Shown here one piece after another: positions 53,001 through 64,000 of a DNA stretch of 64,000 nucleotides. A program made the translations under genes and the position numbers. Source of the DNA: Anisakis pegreffii (Eukaryota; Nematoda; Chromadorea; Rhabditida; Anisakidae); the NCBI GenBank assembly GCA_035041965.1, contig JAPYMA010000381.1:124001-188000 (forward strand), read 5' to 3'. The notes below the pieces were generated by a model. That model made no database searches. It saw only the letters and a program-made list of their open reading frames with translations, and had not been told where the DNA came from. The first letter of the stretch is position 1. Each line of letters starts with the position of its first letter.

Positions 53001-56000
53001 ACTCAACTCAAGAATGATTTTGTTTGAGGATTACGAATGATAAAAGTTCTTATCAGTAACTAATCTGTGCTGCCGTCTTTTGTACTTCGTATTTTATTAT
53101 TGATCGTTTTCGTTTTTGATTCCTTTGATTCACCACATTCAAATCGAAAATCAACAGTTGGAATGTGAAGAGGGACGGCTCGAAAAACTTGTTATTTCTA
53201 TCGGTTTAGTGGCTAAAAATATTTTCAGGATATCTGTATGAAACCGTACTAAATAACATATTGAACACAACGATTTCTTAATGAGAGCTTATTGCTGATT
53301 TATTCACCACATTCCCAGAGTAATTAGTTTCCCTACAGTTTCATTTCACGCGCATTCAGGTTCAATCAATGGGTCGCTTACCACAAAACTTACCACAGTT
53401 GATCTGTCGCAGCGATACTTTTGAATTTTCAAGGTTTCAGCGCTGGTGATGGGAACTCATTTCGAAAAATGATCCGGCTTCTCTAATTTACCATTCCTGA
53501 TGCTAAAATGTTCATTTCCGTCAGGAATTTATCGATAGCAACTACGGTTGATGGATCGAATAATCATCATCACGTATTTCCATCCAGTTCTATCGCACTG
53601 ATACAATGGATGATAGAAAAAATTAAAGCACTGGCGCATGGTCATGTGTTTCATTACGTTAACACCACATTAAAAAATGGCTGAAGTATAAGCTGCTGCA
53701 AAAATTATGTATGACTTTTGGTGTTTGTGTGTGCTAAACTCCTCTAATGGAACTCGTACGACGTATCAGTTGATTACAATTCGACTCTAATTTCTCTAGA
53801 TAATCTCATAAAAATTCCAAAAATTTTTTGGTGAGGTACGTTTCATTTTGCGAAAATTTATTCAAGAATGGCCTCTACCATTTGTGATACATGGTGGTTG
53901 AGTCGCCTTTTGCTTATTCTTACAATTGGAACAAACGGAGAGAATGATCTGCACACACAGAGAACAGTTTTTATTTATGCGAATTCTTTGTTCGTTTGTT
54001 TTTGTAGCATAAATACAGAACAAAATTGTTATTACAACTCTGCGATTCGATTCGTATATTTGCACAGCAATTTCGCCCATTTATCATTGAATCAGAGATT
54101 TATGAGCAAACAAACTGCAATAAATTACCACTGTAAGCTTAAGACGCGATTGTAACTGTAATCGAGTTGAGTTTATCCCCATGTACCACTGGTTAAACTT
54201 CTTTCGTCGAGAATTTACAGCTCTCAAAGTTAACGTTTCAAACGGTGATTCGATGAGAGAAACATTAGCAACCGCTTTTTTTCAGTTTCAAATTCACTTC
54301 AGAGGAACGGGAAACTGAGCATATGGAAGTTGTTAAAGCCTAGCATCTAATGTGATATTATGTGAGATCTAAGAATCTGAAGCCTAAGTGGTTTCTTTCC
54401 ACGAGTGGTTTCTTTTTCAACGCTTAGAGAATAGCGATGATTTTTTTTTCGTATCTGTTCTACGCTTTTGTAATTCTCAATTGGCGATGATTGATGAGAC
54501 TGAGCCGAAGATAATCGGTTTAATAGTTGAGAGAATGAAGTGAGCAACGAAAAACGATAGTTTAAAAATTTAAAAGCCAATGTTCAAAGAACTCCGTCGA
54601 CGAGCAGTTGTCTCCTGATGTCGGCCTCTTTTGTCTTAATATTTTGACAAATCTCGTTTGCTTTCCACTCGTTCAAGCCGTTGTCTTCTCAACAGTCTTA
54701 ACAAATCGTTTTAATGCACCCAATATCACCGCCGACACAATCCTCTGCTCTACGACTGAGATGATAGTGAACAATAAGACGGAATTAAACAAGTTTTAAC
54801 TGATTTAAAGCATTCAAATTTGATACATTCCGTTAATCGTCATTCAAGCACCATAGCTGCCTCGTGGAGACTTCGCAGGTGAATAAGTAGCAGTCGGATG
54901 AAATAATTTCAGTGATGTTTGAAATGAACTGAAATGGGAGGTCAACAGTTCCCATGCAAGAAGCAATCGTTCTTATGTCAGATCTGATAATTGCGATAAC
55001 TTGGAAGTTTAAATAAATTATTAAGAATTTGTCTATTAAATTTTAGCCAAACGATAAGCGATTAAGGAGAAATCAACTGAGAGAACGGGAGAATTCGGCT
55101 GTAACTAGATGCTGAGCAGTTGAAGATTAGAAAGAAAAGACAGAAACTTATGAACTTCACGTTTGGTTAAACAAAGTGAATAATTTCGTCAACAGTGTGA
55201 CAGGTTGATTTTTTTTTGAGAAGAATTGGATGAACACAAAAATACTTGTAAGAACTGTATGAAAGTTCAGGCAACTCGTCGATTCAATGACTGGTTCCTA
55301 ATGATGGATTAGGTTCGTATTCGGGAACAACCAAATGTTTTCTCATTACAGGAACAAGCAGCTAAATTTTCTTCTTTCAAAAATTGGAGAAAAGAACTGC
55401 TCCATGTTGATACTTGGTCCAGTACCTCTCTGGACATGGAATTCAACACGAGAATAATCGGAAGTCAGCTGAGGACCAGATCTTCTCAGTCAATGAATCT
55501 CTTTTACTCTAACCAATCGAGGAGTTTTAAGAAGTTGTACTTGATCTGTGTGTCACAACTTGATCAATTGATCAATTCCACGATTCAGATTATCCCATGA
55601 TATTCACTCGAATTTTCTCCTCACTTACAGCCTCATCAAACGATCATCATACGAAAATGAAAAAGTTTCAATTTTGTTTAGTTCGCAAAAGTAATCCTTC
55701 ATTTTCAACTGAAAATCATCGTCATTAATGTAACATGACCCCAATTACTAATAATTCGTTCAAATTTATCACTGAACCACTTTCTTCCCCTTTCAAGCAG
55801 TGAACGCGGTCAATGTTCACTTGATATCAATACAAGTAATAATGAGAGTTATGTGTGGATACACATAAATAATCCTAATAATAACACAACGATCATCAAC
55901 TGAATGCAATCTCTCCTAATCATCAAATCTCGTCTCGAAGTGGTGACTTGATAATTTATGATCACATGCTTAGATGAATCGAGTTGATTAAGCGACCGAC

Positions 56001-57593
56001 CTGCAATCAAATCAATCTATTGCATCAGCAAATGAACCTCAAATTAATTATTCGCTTACTGTCACACCGAAAACACCACCATCATTCGTGATCAGCACTG
56101 TGCAATCACTTCAGATTCACTGGCGAGCCTCTGTTTTCGTCTCTAAGTATTTGAACTTGTGCTAGTGAATTTGTTTTAATAATCTGAAAATCTGTCAGAG
56201 TTTCTTACGAATGCGACAATAGTTGAAGAAAGGAAAGAGAATTTATCGCAACTGAAAAGGATTTCTTTTATGACAAACGATTTTATAATGGATTTCTTCA
56301 ATTACAATCAATTCATCCTTCGACGATTCCGTGTTTACGTACTATCAAACCCTTCATGGCATTGTTAAATATTCCATCAGATGGTGGATTGTTTGACAGT
56401 TCAAATGAATGGTCGTGTTCTCGAGAACGACTCGAAGAGCAATATTTCAATGAAGATCAATGTTGTTTTAATGATATTGGTCAAACACCCGGACCAGTTT
56501 AAGTCATCCGTCAAATATTCTAGGAAAGCATAACGAAAAAAAATCTATAAACTAATCATGAGTTCGTACTAGTAATTACCTAGTGAATTTGGTGATTAAA
56601 TGGGAGAATTATGTATCGTTTTCAATTAGATGTGATGTGATTATCAGTGCAAAATAGAACGTATTTTGCATATCGATTAGAATGACGACACTTTTCACAA
56701 TCTCAAATTCAAAAATAAGCGCTATGAAAAATTACCGTATGTGTAAATCAAACAACAATCAAATGGGAGCCATCACAAACACATAAATTACTTCAGACTT
56801 ACTTTTGGTCTGAACGAAACCATAATAATTCATGTTTTAGCCCTCCACTTCAGACCAAAGCGATCACTCAATCCACTGATTGTCACAATGAAGCTTGCTT
56901 GGCTCATCAATTTAGTTCTTGAGCGCAAAGATGGAAATTTCAAACAACAAAGTAATCTGCGTCAAAAATACGGCTACATCATGAACTATAGTGTGTGAAA
57001 ACTCAGAGCCGTGAACTACCTTGTTACTGTTTTCAAAAGTTGTTTTAGTTTGTAAATTCGATACCGCAACGTTGAAATTGGGATATCTCACTTTGAATGT
57101 TGCGAATGAGATGTTTATATCTCATGGGTGCTTATCGTGAAAACATACTGGAATAACAACTGAATATTTACTATTACGTTGATCGTTGTGTTCAGATTGA
57201 GCTCAAATGAACTTCTTCTTTTTTGGCTCCGAAATAATAATAACTTCCCTAGATGCGTTAAGGAGCTCTGATGATATTGTTTATGTTCTCTGATTCGGAA
57301 AGAATTGTTCACATACAGTATCGCTGCTATGTCGAATGCATCCAACACTGCTTCTGATTCATTTGTTTGTCACCTAGACAAAGCCACTTGTACCGTAAAT
57401 GCTAATAAATATTCTTCGACATTTCATCATCAGCTTCTGTACAATGGACATTTATTTCGCATAAATCTCATTTCGCAACAACAAATATATCGTATCCTTT
57501 GCACTGATTTCACCTCAAGACACAAATCTTTTTCGACAGTAATTCAGCGGCATTGCTCCAACACTGACCTTGTTAATCATCTTGCAGTATTAC
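50058..57593. other. Region with no supported gene
   Basis: AT-rich sequence without recognisable exons. The minus frame at 52548-52787 (79 codons, with LTFPG and an internal TATTTCAG that could be an acceptor) looks more protein-like than its surroundings, but matches no family I know. I saw no further homeobox, RNA gene or mobile element. Confidence 0.45.
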
Positions 57594-57648
<55 letters not shown>

Positions 57649-57649
57649 T
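57594..57649. repeat. (ATT)n microsatellite, about 18 units
   Basis: An almost perfect run of ATT, ending in TTTCAG. On the plus strand it gives a poly-leucine stretch in a 155-codon frame (57305-57772), which is an artefact of the repeat rather than a gene. Confidence 0.95.
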
Positions 57650-59162
57650 CAGTTTCTTTCCGTGTTGTTGGCATTGCTTTGGAAAATAAATGTTAACTGG
57701 GTTCATTCAGCTTGTGCTACTACCGTAACTGTTGTTCATCATTGTGAATTCGAATCAAGTGATCGTGTTTGATCAGAACACTTAATATGTATATTAGGTG
57801 GAAATTTTTATGAGAAGATTTATCAATTAGTTCTGAGTAATTGCCATTGTGCAATATTTGCGACGAAGATTGTTTGATGTGAAATGGTTCGGTCAGCACA
57901 CAAAATAGTCACTGTATCGATCAAAACGATTGCATTGTGCAAACGTAACAGCATTAGTGACACTATCAATCAACAGTTATTGTCAAAGTTTATGATTCAA
58001 ACAATTAATTAATTGCATCATGAAGATGTCATCTTGCTGATGAATGATTTTCGTTTTCATGACTTCTGATACTTTTCGATTTTTTGTAGTTGCTGATCGC
58101 ATCAATGAACAATTGTTTCCACTCCTTAGTTTGATAAGATTATAAGTGTCAAGAATGGAATTCTCAAGTTTTCCTTCTTGAACTGGAAAGTGCAAACTTT
58201 TCGATGCTTTTTTTAGTTCGATGTACTTTTGATGCTCCCTTAAAGATTGATGAAAAAATTCTCGACATTGATGAATGGTCCTGATCTGTGCCTTGATAAT
58301 ATGATGATCTGTTAACCTGAGCAACATCTCTTTTTGAACATTCATTGTCAACTGATGAATTCTGCAACTCTGAGCATATGAATTCTGGAATGATACCTTA
58401 TTCAACAGGCTGTAAGTAACTGACTGAATAAATGAGAATGCGTGCAAAAACGCATGCTTTTACGAAAAGGTTTGAAAAAATTGATCGTATCAAATCTGAT
58501 AGTTGAAAGCATTTTAGAGTGTATTAAGTAAAAGCGTACGACTTCTTCAACAAAACTTCCTCAGCATTCGATCCCTCAGCTGTCTCATTCGTTATTACCG
58601 TTGTTTCGACGGTATGATTTCATGAATTGAATCGATCTCTCACGGAATCTTCCACATTGTTCAAACGATCAACTGATCAAGAACGATTGAAGTAAACAAC
58701 TGCATGGAGGCATCCCGAGAGATCCTCCAAACCGTATCAACTAAGCCAAATTGCTCAGTAAAATTTTTAATATTCTGAATCTAGAGGTTCTGCTGGATCG
58801 AACGGTTGAAAGAAATTCGCATGTTTCCGGGCAAACCTGAGAAGACGGTTAGCTCGAAGTATCAAGTATCAATACATTCGGGAAACCAAAGTTGAAGTGG
58901 CACTAACATTGTCTAGAATGCTAGCAAGATTCAGTGAATGCTGTAATTTGCGACATTCACTGTATAATGCCCCCAAGTATCAGTGGATTATTTCAAGCAG
59001 TGCTGGAGACGCTTTGCATCTCTATCAGCGCAAAAATATTTCAAACACAGTTAACGATCCTTATCGCATTCTTTACATGCTCACTATTCATGAAGGATCC
59101 TTATCAGATTCATTTTGACATTTCATTCCTTTGAATCATAACGCACTCTGTTCATTTTTCTA
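57650..59162. other. Region with no supported gene
   Basis: Minus frame 57983-58447 (154 codons) is the longest here. Its composition is rich in Q, H, I and K, with no recognised motif, and it is not extended by convincing splice sites. I leave it as an unassigned frame, possibly chance. Confidence 0.35.
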
Positions 59163-60003
59163 TTTCTCATTTTTTGAGAGTTCGTCCTTGAGCATCACCC
59201 ACTAGCATGTTTCAATCAATTATTCTTTTACAGAATCCAAGAAAAAAACTCAGATTCAGATGTAATTCTTTGCAGTATTTTGCAAAATTCCCTTCGTTAG
59301 TTGCTTGCCGAGTTCAACTGATTGGTTCAGTTCGTTGCACTTGGAAATGTTGCTTTTACTTTGACAGAAAAGATAGATTCGAGCAGTTTCAGAAATAAAT
59401 AGTGCCCACAAATCGCTGAAGTGAATCTCAAGAAATTTATTGCTCAATTTGCAGACAATAAATTTTGTTACAGCCGACGAATAGTGTCATAAATCGTTGC
59501 CTCCGAACAAACTCGCACCATTTGCGTAATTCATTCGAACAGATTTCTTTTCAATTTACTGACTGCATGCACCCACTCACATTTTACGGTAAACATATAA
59601 TGCGGATTTCATCAAGCATTTTTCTCCTCTCAACAAATTTCTGATTTCTGTTTTTTTTGTGTGTCTCGATTCAACTTTTTCGCACCCAGTGCTGATTCTA
59701 GCAGTTTTTCAATTTTCGTATTCTCACTTAGTAGCTGACAGGAATTCTGGGCAGTAAAAATATGGATGATTTTCTCATTTTTTGAGAACTCGTCCTTGAG
59801 CATCAACCTCTAGCATGTTTCAATCAATTATTCTTTTGCAGAATCCAAAAAAATGCTCAGATTCAGATGTAATTCTTTGCAGTATTTTGCAAAATTCCCT
59901 TCGTTAGTTGCTTGCCGAGTTCAACTGATTGGTTCAGTTCGTTGCACTTGGAAATGTTGCTTTTACATTGACAGAAAAGATAGATTCGAGCAGTTTCAGA
60001 AAT
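59163..60003. repeat. Direct duplication of about 233 bp
   Basis: Copies at 59163-59396 and 59771-60003 match closely, 608 bp apart. Differences are few and include a one-base length change just after ctttt(a/g)cagaatccaa, which shifts any plus-strand frame between copies. Both copies keep an acceptor-like TTTTACAG/TTTTGCAG, and the minus strand is open through most of each. It could be a duplicated exon, but no protein family is evident. The close match suggests a recent event or ongoing gene conversion. Confidence 0.85.
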
Positions 60004-63000
60004 TTTTTCGAGTTGCTTTTGAATTTTCAATAATTCCAAATATTCAAAGGATCGTTCAGGGTTTAGATGAGAGGAATTTTATGCAATAACGATCACTTTT
60101 CAATAGAACATAAAGGAGGTTTCGTGTAACAGTCCCGATATTTAGTTTTAAGATTGAGAACAAACATGCGAGCATTTCGGTAGACTATTTGTTTCAGAAT
60201 AAGAAATTTGAGGAGTTGTACCAGCTAGACTTAGTTCAGGCTAACTGTTGGCCGTTTCTGATGACCGATAAGGATTGATAGGAATTTTTCCCTGCTGCGT
60301 CAACTGATTGGTGGTGTGCACTGGGATGGTCAACAAGAAATATGATTTCGCGAAATGATTGCTATTGGGAGTAAGCTGAACGGCTGGCGGCGGTCACTTG
60401 CTTGATACTGTTGCGAGAGCTTGAATGACTGCAATTGAAACAACAACAACAGCAAAAAAAGCAGCGAACAAACTGGCTGCCTCTTTATTGCAGATAACGA
60501 AACAGTGGAACGTTTACGAGCAAAGTGTCGGCGATAGTTTTTGATTTATGCGTTTGAGGTGGTTGAGTTTTGAAGGAAGAAGGAAGGAATACTCACTTTT
60601 TTTTCATTGCATCGAACGATTCGTCGTGATTTACCTGCATTCAAACGGCCATAAATTTCATCTTTTCAGAAAAAAAAGCATCTCAAAAATCAAATTCTCC
60701 TTATTTTCTTGTTCCGATACTTATTCGGAATCGTATATTCTTCAGTTTTATTTATATTTGTAGTCGGCGATTTTAATTTCTGCGAACATCCACCACCACC
60801 ATTTCATTTGCCTCTCTCATCATTCAATGCAAACTCAAAGTATCTAAAGTAGAGCAAACTATGCAAGTGAACCGACGACATTAGTTCGTTGCAGTTGTAA
60901 TCATTCATTCATTAACTGAAATGATTCTGCGCAATAGCTTTTCCTGTCAGCTAAACTATTTGCATTCTATTAATTCGAACCAATTAGTATCAATGAATGA
61001 TGCGGAGCATATCGAATCATCGAATTTTACCTGAAAAATCGTTCGAATGAGCCAGCAGATAAGATGCTCACTGACACTCATCACTGCGCTAGATGAAAAT
61101 TTCATCGAAACTCAATGCTTGTTGCACAGTGACTTTTCGCGATTAATACGATGAAATTATCTCATCTTGCAACAGTCCATCTTGTAGCATCGTCATCGTC
61201 ATAAACGGATCTGCTGTAGGATAACTGATAAATATTCATCATCGTCGTCAGCATCATGAAGACGGGGAGTAAGGGGAGGGGACGACTCAATGGGACCGTG
61301 TCTAGAACAATTGTCATTGTGCATACGATGTGTGAGTATTTAGTGCGCTCGCATGCGCATCTGCATATAAAGTTGCAGACAATTCAACCAATCTGATCCA
61401 ATACTGTATTTCTGAATATGTTTCATGTGTCTCAATAAAGCTCACTGTAAACTGTGTGTTGTCATAATTTACGCTTGTGTTGTGTTCCACAAAGTGAATT
61501 GCTCACAAAAATTTCCCTCAGAATCTCACACTCTCCCCCAGCCCTCCTCAACTCGAACTCCCCACGCAGAATTACTACAGCTTGAATGTGCCGACTGCAG
61601 TTGTAGATTTCTACTGCTGCATTCCATTCATCTTAAAGTACTGATCGATTTTCAAGCAAGTTTCTTTGCCACAATAATCATATTTCATTGAACCACATTT
61701 GTCGTTCATATCGAGTGGATCCATTTTTTATCAGAGAACGGTGAATGTTGCGAAATTGGACTCGTTTTATGGTATCAGACAAATCTTTATTTATGTTCCT
61801 CGGTTGAATTATGTCTTTGAGAGCGCTGAAAAACTCTTAATTACTCCAACAAATCTTATGATTTCTTCACTCATTACACTCTGTCCATAATGGCCTTGAA
61901 TTGTGAATGTTCTCCACCTACATCTTGAGAATTGCTCAGTAGATCTGAGTAATTATTTATCAATGATTTATCCTGCATTTGTATCTCGAGCAAAAACGCT
62001 CAACCCGAATGAACCCAGAGACTTCCATTCTCCCGATGACATCGTTTAATTGTCAGTATAAAAAGGAAGTGCTCACCGCTTTAAAAATTTCAGACTGTTT
62101 CAGCTGCACAAAAAAATATAAGGATAAGTTCGATAAGTTTATGAAAGATTATCAAAATGATGTTATGGATTTGGAGCGTTTCCTTGATGGGGACATCAAA
62201 TATTCAAGTGTTAGTGTGGAAGCGTTTTCTTAATTGAGCTTTGATTTTGCTGCAGTTCCGATTATCTGATCGAATCATGAACACTTTGATGATATGTGGA
62301 AGCGAGTATTTTGTGCTCAACCGCAGACGGTCAAAACAATTTTCCGTAGAGAATGAATAACGTTTTTAAAATGAATGCTGTATTAACTTGGAAGTAAGTA
62401 TCTTATGCTAAACGCTCTAATTGAAGAGGTGTGCCGTCTATGCAAGCTTCTAGAGCATTTAGCTTCAGTGGCCCTTAGATCATTGGTGAAATTCATGCGC
62501 TTTTAACGCTACTATCGCAAATTTACAAACGTTAGGCTCCATTTCGGGCCAAATAGGTGTTCATCGAAATTGATCCAACATTTCTAAAGATTTGATCACA
62601 GCTGCACAGGTTAGATTAGCTTTTTCAGGCTGCTATTGATGTTAGGATTCCCTCATTTCGTTCAGCCCATTCATGAGGACGACCGTTTAGAGAATTTTTA
62701 AAACCGGTTGTATACAAACGCATATTTTATTTGTGCGAATGAATACTTGTGTTTGATCAGTATCATGAAGAATGTCAGTTGACTACGATAGAAATAAGCA
62801 GTTTAATCAGTTGAACAATTAGTGGATCCGTTGGTCAGTGAATGCCACCGACAAATCGACCGCAAGCAGCGATTCGGCAAAATCTCCTCGAAAAGAATTC
62901 AGTTGTTTGGAAATGTACTCGGATTCAAATTCAGCAAATTCTAATCGAAATAAGCAGAATAATTCTTGTTCAACAATTGTGATTCGTTTTGAAGATAAGA

Positions 63001-64000
63001 AGCAAGCAATAAGAATGATGGTAAAAACGGATTATTTCATGAGATTTTTCTGCTGGCTTCTTTTTATTCGCAGTAGCAGCAGCAGCAGCAGCATATCAAA
63101 GAGCATCTTCATCCCGTCGTCTATACGGTATATCGACGTCAAATCTCTCTCGTCGAATCAATCAGCAAATTGCAGAAATGTTCGATGACCATAAATTATA
63201 TCAACGAGCGGATGAATTTATGATTGAGAAACATCAAGATTGATGTTCAGATATGCGATGTTCAGCAAGAGATTCGAATGATAACACAGCAACGATTGTT
63301 CGCCATTCCTAACACTACTTACTCGTTCTTCCTTTCAATTTGTCGCCGACACAAAGCTCACATGAAATGAAAAATAACTACCTGCTAGCAATATTCCAGA
63401 TTCAATTTTCTAACTCTTTTCGGATTCTTTTGGATTCTCCGGATTCTAAATAGCTTATATTCTTTGTGTTGACAATATGCTGACAGTTGAATGGAGGAAG
63501 CTGATAAATTTGAGTGAATTTCATGTTTGATCCCGTCTTATCATGTAATGTAGACTTATTCATACCATTCGACAAATCACTCTGTTGAGCTTGCCCGATT
63601 TGCCATAAAATGATCAACGTATGCATTTTGTTTCCTTTTGTTATAAATTTTTAAAGGATCTCAATGATTTTCAGTTTTTTTCCTTTGTCGTTTCTTCAGT
63701 GAAGCACATTTACTGGTTCATTTTCTAAAATCGGTCGTTCTAGATCGCAGAAACGTTCTGCATAAAATCCACCCTTTCCTAGTTAAATCCCCCATTGTTA
63801 ATATCTTCTCGGAATGAGAATGCTCGAAATTGAAAATTTCTGGAGATTCATACGCAGCAGGTATTCAAGTAATAATAGTCTGAACAATCGACTTGTGACA
63901 GAACGTTGGTACCGATGTTTACTTCTGACTACCAGCTTCAAATTCTCTGTTTTCTCTCAGATTCAAAGGGTTGAGAAAGCCACTGGTCGCAGAATATGTG
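60004..64000. other. Region with no supported gene, runs off the window
   Basis: There are no recognisable exons. Plus frames 61979-62233 (84 codons, lysine-rich) and 62838-63188 (116 codons, serine- and asparagine-rich, with an AGC-repeat serine run near 63075-63095) have no known family and may be chance. An exon of a gene lying mainly beyond the right edge cannot be excluded. Confidence 0.4.

Noticed and set aside
57305..57772. 155-codon plus-strand frame
   Set aside because: Its length comes from the (ATT)n microsatellite, and the flanking residues show no family.

Overview
The window reads as animal nuclear DNA, most likely from a nematode. It is AT-rich and gene-sparse. Its genes have many small exons joined at GT/AG introns with short TTTCAG-type acceptors. 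It carries a labial-class Hox gene whose homeodomain and downstream tail resemble nematode CEH-13. The species cannot be determined from the sequence alone.

All four gene models I trust lie on the minus strand. From left to right they are: (1) a complete ten-exon polypeptide N-acetylgalactosaminyltransferase (7627-11664, 658 aa), with type II membrane anchor, GT-A catalytic domain and ricin-type lectin domain; (2) a seven-exon gene of unknown function (14244-17170, 515 aa), with a proline-rich middle, a PPxY motif and three SUMO-type motifs; (3) a three-exon ceh-13/labial Hox gene (25554-29273, 238 aa); (4) a two-exon second Hox gene (43317-47050, 227 aa), with a hexapeptide and a homeodomain nine residues from the C-terminus. 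Most of these models are not visible as single open reading frames. I assembled them from exon ends with compatible phases, and the joined proteins align with their families.

Between genes 2 and 3 (17.48-20.6 kb) is a repeat-rich block: a MITE-like foldback element, a GC-richer segment full of hairpins, a nested palindrome, and three tandem copies of a unit of about 470 bp. The two Hox genes are separated by about 14 kb without a recognisable gene and share one orientation, so this is a piece of a Hox cluster. Just beyond the 5' end of the second Hox gene, at 49.65 kb, a short hairpin carries the miR-10 seed and resembles miR-10 over 22 nt. This is the most interesting signal in the window, because miR-10 is a known Hox-cluster resident in many bilaterians. 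It lies on the strand opposite to the Hox genes and would fall inside a 61-nt intron of a weakly supported plus-strand gene.

The left 7.6 kb and the right 14 kb hold no gene I can support. The many ORFs of 60-90 codons there are about what chance gives at this base composition. A 233-bp direct duplication near 59-60 kb and an (ATT)n microsatellite at 57.6 kb are the only clear structures on the right.
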